A stretch of 64,000 nt of DNA from Rostratula benghalensis. Lineage: Eukaryota; Chordata; Aves; Charadriiformes; Rostratulidae. The position numbers and the translations under genes are program-made. The stretch is from the NCBI GenBank assembly GCA_013399305.1, contig VXAI01000375.1:249947-313946 (forward strand). Reading direction: 5' to 3'. This document shows, piece after piece, positions 1-10,300 of this stretch. The notes below the pieces were generated by a model. The model did no database searches. It worked only from the letters and a program-made list of their open reading frames with translations, and was not told the DNA's origin. Every line of letters begins with the position of its first letter. The stretch's first letter is position 1.

Positions 1-1238
1 GTCTAGCTTGATCAAAACATTTCTTGGCTAATGTTTTGGAAGTTTTGTATCTGAAATAATATTTGTATTTTTATTAGTTCATTTTGGGGTTTTTTTTGAA
101 TATGTGTATGACTTGAAGTGCAGCTGTTCTCACAAACTGCATGGTGAATAACGGCAGAGAGAAAAGTTAAAATATCAGGCTTGTCTGAGGGATTTCAGTT
201 TCTATGTCATGCATACTTCTATTAGCTTTGAATACTTTCTGTCAAAATATTGGGGTGTATTTCACATATACTACATATATCGATCTGTCACATGTAAAAA
301 TGCTGAGTAGAATTCATTGACTTTAATGAGACTTTCAAAGCTTGTAACACAATCTTTGCTTTAGTAGAATGCTTCAGACTTCACTTACACTAAAAGCATC
401 GGATACTTTTGCTCTTGGAGGAATGCAGTGATGCCACAGGTTCATACATTTGCCTTACACTTGCATCCTGGAGAAAGCCACCACCCAAGTTTGGTGGAAT
501 CCGTTCTTAAACCACTGGTGGTTGTCAAATACGGGAAAGAAGATGCAAAAACCCAAACAAGCAACCAAGGGTAAAAAGTGTCATGCAAAGAAGGTGCTGA
601 ATAACTGGAGCACCAGGGCAGCAAGCTTCAGAAGCATTAAGTGTGTGTGTGTAGTTGAATGTGTGGTATACATCACTGCTTTTTGTTACCATGTGTTTGA
701 GGAGGGAAAAGCAAAATCTTGGGCTATCTATCACTGGCTGTACATTTAGTAGTGACAGAGCAGTTGTCCACATTGTCCATGTACTGCAGAGGTATTCTGC
801 TTGCCTAACAGGTATGAGTATGTAAGTCACTTTGTAAAAGATATACTTGGGTTTTTCTTCTTTCCTGTTTGGAGGAAATTTAGAAGGACACTCTTGCAAT
901 GAGAAAGACTTGCAAGAGAAAGGATGAAAATATTTTTCAAGCCAGTACACCATGCTTACTCTGCTAGAAGAGGGCAGAGTATAGTTAGTGCTGCAAGCAG
1001 GCACAGGGCACTGAAATGTAGCCAGGAGCCATGTTGGGGCAGCTTCAGCAGGGCTGTGGCAGAGTGATGAATCCTATGTGAGTGGAAGAGCCAGGAGGAC
1101 ATAGAAATGTGGGCAGCATGGTGTTGTACACTCTCCTCTGTGACTACGACTGCATGGAGGGAAGACAGGAAATCATAACTGCTGTCAGCAGAATACCTTA
1201 CGGGTTAGGGCTTAATGGCAGATTTAACATCATCACAG
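1..1238 (+). other. CD44 intron (5' edge of window)
   Basis: This stretch precedes the first supported exon. Short open frames exist on both strands, but none shows an acceptor/donor pair in the right phase or any recognisable CD44 sequence. In particular I do not find the segment that in mammals follows the link domain (around NRDGTRYVQKGEYRT), so that exon appears to lie upstream of the window. Confidence 0.6.
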
Positions 1239-1361
1239 CAGATGTGACCTCAAGTGGCAATGATTCAGATGATGAAGACTCTTCAGAGGAGACGATTTAC
1301 CCAACAGTGTTTCCAGGCTGGGACAGGAGTGTTGCCAAGGATGAGTACGCTCCAACTACTA
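1239..1361 (+). CDS. CD44: CD44 stem exon, acidic, with possible glycosaminoglycan site (variant-like)
   Basis: The exon runs from an acceptor ending catcacag to a good donor (CTACTA then GTAAGG). It is 123 bp, phase 1 at both ends, so it can be skipped without changing frame. The product starts [17 protein letters not shown] and later has FPGWD and APTT. A Ser-Gly beside a run of Asp/Glu is the usual context for heparan or chondroitin sulfate attachment, as in mammalian variant exon v3 and in the exon 5 product. It lacks the NRDGTRYVQ-type start of mammalian exon 5, so it is either a variant exon or a separate 3' part of the exon 5 region. The acceptor is uncertain: a second AG three bases later (exon from 1242) keeps the same phase, and the upstream tract is only weakly pyrimidine-rich. 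Confidence 0.7.
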
Positions 1362-4300
1362 GTAAGGAACTTCTTTCTCTTTGGATTACTTTTTTCTTCT
1401 TTTTCCTCTCCTACCCAATGTTTCTCCTCCTTCGTCACACAGATATTGTGTGACAATTGGATTATCTTCTCATCAACTTTTTCTTCAGAAATGTCTCTCT
1501 TATGATTGAGAAGTCATATGAGGGACATATTGATAGAATGAATATGTCTTCTATTGCTGCTTAAAATTAACTTCCCAGTTTTATGCTTATTTGAATGCAT
1601 GCATTCAGTCATGCTTTTCCAAGAAATAAAAAAGATTTTTTTTTTTCTATTTTTTTTTGGGGGGGGGGGGAAACAGTGTTAAAATATTTCCAGTTCATAT
1701 TATTTGTAATCTACATCTATAGTACCGTACTTTTCCTGTGCGTGGAAGAAGAGGTCACACCTCTTTGAGTGTCACACAATTTGAGGTCAAACCCCAGGTT
1801 CCCTTTTCATTGGGAAGTGTCAGCAACACAGCCTCATATTTACTCTCTTCTGTGTTCTTCCCATGCACTCTTCTAACATCATCTTATTTGTTTTGTGACC
1901 TCAGATGTTTAGGCATGATCCATTAATGTAACTTTTAATACATAACCTTATTTTCCTGATATACACAGTCCCACAGGGATCATCTGATAGCTCTTTTTTA
2001 GCTAAAAACCCATCCATATCTAAAATAATTATTTCCCCATAACCAGAAAAACACCATGTAGCAGGATCAAAGCCAAATGCTGTGTGTGACAGAAACATGC
2101 AGTCTGATGCTTTTTTTTTCAGTATAATGTTGCCATTAATGATTATACTCTAACTCTCTTATTTGTACAAATATAAGACTCGGTTCCTTTTCCATAATTT
2201 AATTTAATTGATTTTGAGCAGATCTTAATATGTCTATTCTCTATGCACTTATTTACTCAGTAGTGTTAATAAATCATTATTCATAAGCACTTTATTATTT
2301 TTTTTCTGAAGATGGAGTATTTGGGTTTTTTCAGCACTGGCCTTCATTTTTAGAAGAAAATACAAAATGAGCAAGTCATCTTGCTTTGGGATTTTTTATT
2401 CTTTTGCCTAAGTTTTTATTTATCTTTAAGACTGCTTTGGTGACTTATTTCATGTGGTGTATTGCATTCCAAATACCTTCTATGGTCTATGTGTGTCTGC
2501 ATGCTCCATGTGTGAAAATGTGTACAGTTTCTAATCATGGACTCCTGTGGAAGTTTAGTTTTATCTGTTCTATTGTACTGTAACTTTCTTGACTAATATT
2601 GGCTTCCTGGTGGCTGTCAAGTAAGTGTGTTTTCAGTTTTTTGCTGACCATAGCTTTTGAGCTCAGTGGTGGATATTTTAACATGAATCTGAGTCCTTAG
2701 CAAGCAGTGTGTGTGTTTTACGTGTATTCAGGCATCTACCACATTCTTCAGATGCAACATTATTCTTCAAACTTCAGTTTAAATGTCTATAACTGCTGTA
2801 ATCTTTTTGCACTACTTCTGCTATACATTACTCTTCTATTGCTTGTTTTTCCCATTCTTCTTGGGAAACTTTGCATCTGTCCAATGAAAAGAAAAGAACA
2901 ACTGGTTTGATATAAAGAGATTTGATAAGAAGAACAGGCTCATAGAAGAAGAACAGAAGATAAGACTACAGTTAAGCTATGCATAAGTTTCCATTTTCCA
3001 TCATCTTTATGGCACACACTAACAGTAGAGTAATAGTGGTAGATGTAAAGCATGGTCAACATTGAATCCTCCATTGTCCTAACAGCTATGGATTTGCAAC
3101 ACAAAATTCTTCTGGAAATCTCCACATAAGATCATTGGAACCCCGCCTATACAGATGAAGAGGAGCCTAGCTCTGCTGGCAGGGGTAAAGCAATTAAGCA
3201 TTTCAGATAACATTCAGATTTCTGACATAATTTAGTGAAGTGTAACGCTCTTACAATGCAACTGTTTGCAATTCTCATGTCATTAGTCTCATTTCAGTAC
3301 AATACCTTTGTAGTAAGAGCCCTTAGAGGTGGCACCTGTAACATTCATCTGTCATTTCAAGTCTGTCTTTTGCATCTCATCTTCATTACTTGCCACTTTT
3401 TCTCCCGTCTCTGGGATTTTTGCACTGCCAGTAGTATAATAAAGCTGTGCAGATTGTAACATTTGGTGACCCACCTTGGTGAGAATAAATATTCCATTTT
3501 TTTCTGCTTCAAAATTTCTATTGTAAAATCTAAAGACAAAAGACAAAAAAGGGACCTAGAGATTCAAGTATGTGGAACTGTGCCACAAAGGGTAATATAC
3601 TACTTCCAGTTGAATGTGAACATTTTGCTACCAGTGTTAGTGCCAGTAGCCTACTGAAAGTGAACTTAAGTTCTTCAAGCCTAAAAAACTCTGGAGTCAA
3701 AAGCTTACAGAGTGCCTTCTCCAGCTATTTTTGCTGTGTACCAAAACAGTTTCCAGTTAAAATTGCTGTAAAAGCATAGCTGTAGATAAGCTTTGATTTT
3801 AGGATGTTTTGTCTATAATGCACGGCTTTACCCTGCTAAGGAGAGGTTCAAAACTGAATAGCTGGAGTTATGTACAGCTGTATACAGCTGAATTTGGGCC
3901 AGCCTTGTAATTGCATAAAATTAGATTGTACTAAAAGCAAATGCATTTCATTGGGACTTGTGGAAAACCTTTTTATACCTCTGTAAAAACAAGCATTTTC
4001 TACATCCTGTAGTAGTTTTTTGGATTTACACAATCTACCACCAATAGCTAGACAGATACCTGTCTTTTTTGTTTTGAGGAGTGAAACTTTGTAAAATTGG
4101 GGTTAGAACAGGTGCTATAATCACCTAGAAATCATTTTTGTGATAACTTTCTTTTAGTTCTGAAGTACTGTTAGGTCAGTTGTATTAATAAATTAATCTT
4201 AATTTTTTTAACAAGATAGTCTATATGTATTGGGTTTAAATACAAAAATAATTATTTGCATTTGTATGAGTGCCCTTTTTATGAACATTTAATTGCCTGA

Positions 4301-7300
4301 ATATGAATATAAATATTCCTCCAGTTTTGCTCATTTGGGAAAACAGTCCCAAAGGTCCAGCTCATTCTTTGCAAGTTCTGATTAAGAATCTTTGCTTTAT
4401 CTGTAATACATCACACATGGAAACATTTGACACCTAAGGCAAATATATTTAAAACCAAGTTCTAAAGCTCATCTTGGTTTTACAGGTATTCTTTTCTTTT
4501 CCTGATGTATCTTTTCTAAACCTTTTAATGTTCATTAGAGAATTTCTTATGGTGGTGGTACTCCAGGGGATTTCTGACTGCATCTTCTGCTATGTAAACA
4601 ACAGCTAATTAAAGAGCCAGCAATTAATTTATTTTATCAGTAAGAGCTTTGATTATTACTGAATTGAAAACAAGCATGCTTTTCAACTTTGAAGATATGA
4701 ACCAACTTATTTCATTCATCTGGACCCAGAAGAAATTACAATTTCCTTGGAGCCAGCCAAGTAATTGTGTAATTGAGAACCTAACTCAAAGGAGAAAGTT
4801 CATCATCTTTTCACTTTTAAAAAGCCAGAATACAGAGACTCAACAGTTAAGTTAGTATTGGTAAACATGAAATATAAATACATGCTGTTGTTTCTATGTG
4901 TTCTTCCACTACTTCTCTTATAGCTTTGCTCTGCCAATGGTCATTGGGATATTCTGGTGTCCTTAAATCTTCTTCCAATTCTGGTGATGCTTTTGTGTGC
5001 CAGGGTTTCCAAAAGGCTTTGTTTTCTTTCATCTTCCATTTCATATCAAATGTAACAATGAAATGAAAAAACCAATACCCAAAAGCCAAGCACCCTTGTT
5101 GCGTAGACCACGCAGATGAGAATATGACTGGCACTGGGTATTTTGACTATTATTGATTCAATCATCATCTTACCAGCACTAGCTACAAGTGAAAATGAAA
5201 ATCGCCACGGACCAACCCTACATCCACTATTCCACAGTGTTCATTATGAATGGATCAGTCAAGAACATAATCCTGCAAATACCACTGGCAGTATTGAACA
5301 TGAATTTACTGTTGGAGGGGAAAATTATATTGAAAAGGAATCTTCTCATACAGGTAATATTACAGGTCATATTTTAGTAAATTATTAGGGTTTATTAAGT
5401 TTTAATTTTAGGATTTTTTTTATTAATAATCCTGCATTCTGAGACCATAAAAGAGTTCTGTGAATAAACCTGAGGAATCTGATGTTATATTTTTATTTTT
5501 TTTTAAATTATTCTATTCTTTAGACCTGTCCTTGTAGGTTCGTTTTCTCTCCTATTTGGATTGCTTGTCAAGACCTATAATAGACTAATTCCAGTACTCT
5601 CTCCTATGTTTTATATTCTGGGTCATGCACTCACAAGGTGTTAACAGGTTGTCTACCAAGGTTATATATGTAGGAAACATTGAATGTTTAAATGCAAAAA
5701 ATAATAATGCCCGTTGTATTTTTCAGATATTTGGGCTCTGTTGCAAGTCCTGATTGGACTCTGGGTTTTTTCTCAATTTTTTATTAATATGGCAATTATA
5801 TCTAAAATTTTTATCATCAATAGCTACTCACCCCAGTTTTAAACTGTGATAAGATAATACTGCTGCTGAAGGGAAAAAAAACCCAAAACATAGTGTAGAA
5901 TAAAAGAGAGGCTTCTCTCTTCCATTGGTCAAAGCAATTGAAATGTACAAGATCAAGTTTTATTATAATGCTAATAACTAAGACTTGACATACATTTGTT
6001 TCTGTTCCTGTGAGTGTACTAAATTTACTAGTTAATGACTGATGGATGGGCTGTACTAAGCACTGCCAACAGTCATCTGCTCTTGCAGATTATCAAATGC
6101 AGGCCACTGAAGACAAGTATATCATAAACATTATATGGCACGCTCTATGTGAACCTGAATACATTTTCCTTCAATAAGATGTAATCTTATTAGCAAAAGT
6201 TTTGTGTACCTCACTGCTTCAGCAGTCCCTCAAACCCATGTGTTTCATCAACATTATTTAAAAATCTGCTGATGCAGTGTAATGTGTTATTGTTATTTAT
6301 AAATACTATGCTATACTATACTACACTACTACAGAAATATAATTTAGCCTAGTTGCAACTAAAATTTTAACACACTGTGGCAATTTTCTTGGCTTTTTGA
6401 TTGGGTTGAGGGATGTTTAGGAGGGTTATACTACTTTGGGTACTTTTTTGCTGACTATCTAAGAAAAGCTGCAGATTGGTTAATATGGACAATATGACAT
6501 TTTTCTAAATAATTGCAATATCAAATATTCTCCATTTGAGTGCTGTCTTATTTATTGTATGCACCACTCACAAATCTGCAGCATGTGCTAGCCTTGCCCT
6601 CTGTCAGACATTCTTGTCAATTTTCCTGGAGATGCTGCTACTAATAACACAGTTAAATTTTGAGAGGGGGCAGAAAAATGCATATCCTGTGATTAAAATC
6701 TTGCTGATAGATCATATTCTTGCAGTGATTTTAGCCTTTGCTGTTCTTAATTCTGCATCAGTGTGTATTGTTTTGATACTCAACTAATACAAAGTCAACA
6801 GCATTATTCAGGGAAATGCTTTCGAAAAATAATGATATATCTTGATTCTGAAAAACATATGCTCAGTTTGAGGAAGGAGTTACTCCTAATGGTGAGAGCA
6901 GGAAGCTTTTCTAACATAAAACATAATGAGAAGCAAATCTGCTTTACTTCTCACCATTAAATGTTGTAGACATGAGCAAGACCAGCCATAGAGACAAGAA
7001 CTGAAGAGGTGAATAATATAAGAACTGGATCTTTATATACTGAGTTTGTAATTTCTTCACCATCATCATAGGACCTATTACTTCCAGCCTTGGGGCCAAA
7101 CAGAACGACTCAGAGCAAGACCCATTGGTGTATCCAGGTTGGGACAAGGGAGAGGATTATGGCACACACCCTTCTGTAGTGGATACAATTATTCCTTCCA
7201 GAGAAAATAACAATCACTTCTGTCTCTCAGATGGCCTGTCTGGGAAAGATATTGCATGAATTTGTAGAGTAATTTACTGATCTCTTTAAAACAATGATAT

Positions 7301-10300
7301 AAATTATAGTCATTAATTTTCTCTGTGCTGTGGCTGTATGGTGGTGAGACAGAAGTTTTCAAGTTTAGTTCTGCACAAAACATAAATTTTTTTACTTACC
7401 GACACCGCTTTTAGTCCTTTCTGTTCCTTAGTGAAGCATGACTATTGAATTGCATCCAGCTCATTCATAGGCTATATTTTTGGTGTTGCCAAATGGTATT
7501 TACCATGAAGTTGAACTCATACTTAGGTGTATTTGTGCATCAACAGGGTAGTGGTTTTATTTTGTGAATATTCATCTGGGGAGAGAGTGTTCTTTTGATA
7601 GATTGTATTAAAACATTTGTCCCTCTGGTTCATAGAATGATGAAAGGAAGGAATTTACAAAACCATCATCACACAACATCAGGATGCAGTCATGTATAAC
7701 ATGTATAACAACATTTATATCATCAAAATAATGTTCTAAAAACATAAGAAACACATGACTTACCCCTGAAATAAGAGGAAAGGTAATTTTAATCCTTTCT
7801 TAAACAGTGCACCGGACCTATTTTTGAATTTGTGACAGCTAGTTAAATTTCTTTTTTGGTTTTTGTGTGTTCCACTGGACGTATCTCTTCTGTCTCATTG
7901 CTCCTGCCATTTACCAGCTATTCAGAAAAAGCAGGACAACTTAAGTTACAAAGCCGGGAATCTGATGAAAATGAAATTAAATACAAAACCCTCTTTATGG
8001 TCCAATTAGAATAAACCATAAAATCTACCCTCCATATAAGGAAGAGAAGAACAGTGTGGATGGTGACTTCAGTAAACACCACGCCACAAAGTAATTCTAA
8101 CAGGTAAAATCCTTCACTAATGCCGAAATTTGAGGCTGATTCTGGGACTAAGCCTAGTTTTACAACTACCATGAACATAACAACTATTTATAACCATTTT
8201 CTGTAACTTGTCACCACTCAGACAGTCTTAAGCCAAAAAGAATTGTCTGGAGAAAGTGTTCTTTACTGTCAGTTCTGATATAACATGAAACACGCTCTAG
8301 CAGCACTTGACAGTCCCTGAAGCTGAGGATATGTTCATGAGATCCTGAAGCATGAGACACAGGTCAGAGATTTCTCCTAGCTGCTGTCTCTGTGTCCACT
8401 GGCCTTGTGAATCTTTCAAATTAAGTAAAATTGTAGATGAGAATAGCCAATGAAAATACCTCGTCAGTATATTGAAAGAACAATGAAGATATACAGGAGG
8501 ACAGAAGGTCTCTCTTCTCTTCCCCTTTTGTGGTGAGAAAAGGGTATCAGTGGTTTAGTGAACAGGAGACTTGAATGTGGTGGGATGGGAGTGGCATGGC
8601 AGTACACACATGGAATTACAAGCTGATTAAATTATCATGGTTTATTAAATTTATTAATTTGTTAAATCATAAATTAGCTGCTGCTTCTCCTGGTGGTGCC
8701 CACCCTGAAGATCCTACTCAGCCTCCTCTGCCTGCAGATAATGAACAAGGACAGGGCACTGAAGGTATCATACATCCCAGAGAAAACCCTGGGAATGAGG
8801 TTGTCAACAGGATCACAGCTAGTATGAACAAAACTGGTGATGACTCTCCTCTGACAGACACCAGTAAGAAAAATGGATCATACACATTTCTTATGCCTGG
8901 TGCTAAATGAGACATTATTTCTTCTGAAATTGACTCCTTTCACTATCTTTCTCATCCTGGGGCTCTACATTCTGGTGTGGGCTTGCCATGGTGGGGCTTT
9001 TGCGATTGATAGAATTACCTTCTAGAAAAGCCATAAGGTGTCATTGCTGGTACACTTGGTGGTTTCTATACGTTGCTGAAGCATGTTCCTGGGTGACCTC
9101 CTGACTGTTCTACAAGATAAGCACTTTGGTGATTCTGAATCCCCGACCTCATCTTCCTTTCTTGCATGTCTGTAGGATCAGGCTTGATACCCTTTGGCCG
9201 CATGATTGTTGTGGTGGAGGTACTCTGGTGGGTTAATCAGATGTCTTGCTCCAGTGACTCAGCAGCAGCACCATGAGAGGGAGTGGTTTCCCAGTAGTGA
9301 GTGCAGGGCAATCATAAAAGAATTATGTCCCATAAATCCTGTATTCAATTCTTTACTCTTCGTCATTGGATTGCCAGGCAAGACTGCCACAGATCTGGCT
9401 GCAGTATGGCCACTCGCTCCTGAGTTACAGGGACAGGTTGTTGCTTCTGTGGTCTCTTCTTCTGAAGTTCTCCCCTCTCCATCTGTCACTGGGATCTGAA
9501 GACATAGCCAATGTCCTCCTCCAATATGGTGAGCATGTATATGGTGCATAAGGGTCTCTCAGAAGCCAGTGACAATGTGGAAGAAAGGAAGGCCTTCATG
9601 TCTTTTCTCCTTCTGTGCTTTGCATGAAGAAAATGAACATGCCTTCTGGCTTGCTGTGGTACAGGAAAGAGGGAAATAATATGAGGGATGGTGGTGGTGT
9701 GAGTGCTCACTTTCCAAGCTGATCGTGATATCGTCATGGCAGTCACAGAGTCCGTGGATGACGTTAACCGAGAGAAAGCGACCAAGGAGCTTTCTGCCAC
9801 TCCATCTGGAAGTGAAGGTGGACAAGCAAACACCACCGATGGTTCCCATGTCAGTTGGATACCTGGAGTTTCTCCAGGCATTGATGATCATCTTAACCAA
9901 TTGCAGACCCCTCTTCCTACTAGTAAGAACTACAAATTATGAGTGTTTTAACTTATCTGTCAGTTAGTTATTATTTTGGAAAATGGCAGTGGTCCCAAAT
10001 CGGGTACTAACCATAATTGTAAATTACTATCATATTCTTATCTCATTTTTGGGTTTTACTATTGCTTATAAACTGCTTATAAGATGTTGTTAAAGGGTAT
10101 CTCTTCCTATGTGAAGCAGAGAACATTTGATAACAGACTGAAAATAATGTTTTGGAAATACCCTTTTCTTATATTCTCTTATCTGTATGTGGTAACACAA
10201 CTGTTACAGTGAACAAGTAAACTTTCTCCTCATAGATACGTGATAGTATGGTGTGCTTTTTTGCTGGGCACAAATTATAGCTATGTAACAGTTAAGTCAC

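Noticed and set aside
525..1004. 159-codon - strand open frame near the left edge
   Set aside because: Low-complexity, Cys/Ser/Tyr-rich translation with no recognisable domain, antisense in a CD44 intron; chance is the simplest reading.
7918..8112. Exon-like stretch after a strong pyrimidine tract and taccag
   Set aside because: In the phase required by CD44 it meets a stop after about 30 codons with no good donor; the GTAAAA near 8113 cannot be reached in any single open frame.
9123..9290. Acceptor-like site (cttgcatgtctgtag) followed by an open frame
   Set aside because: The product is hydrophobic (for example [13 protein letters not shown]), unlike the stalk, and the only good GT is in the wrong phase.
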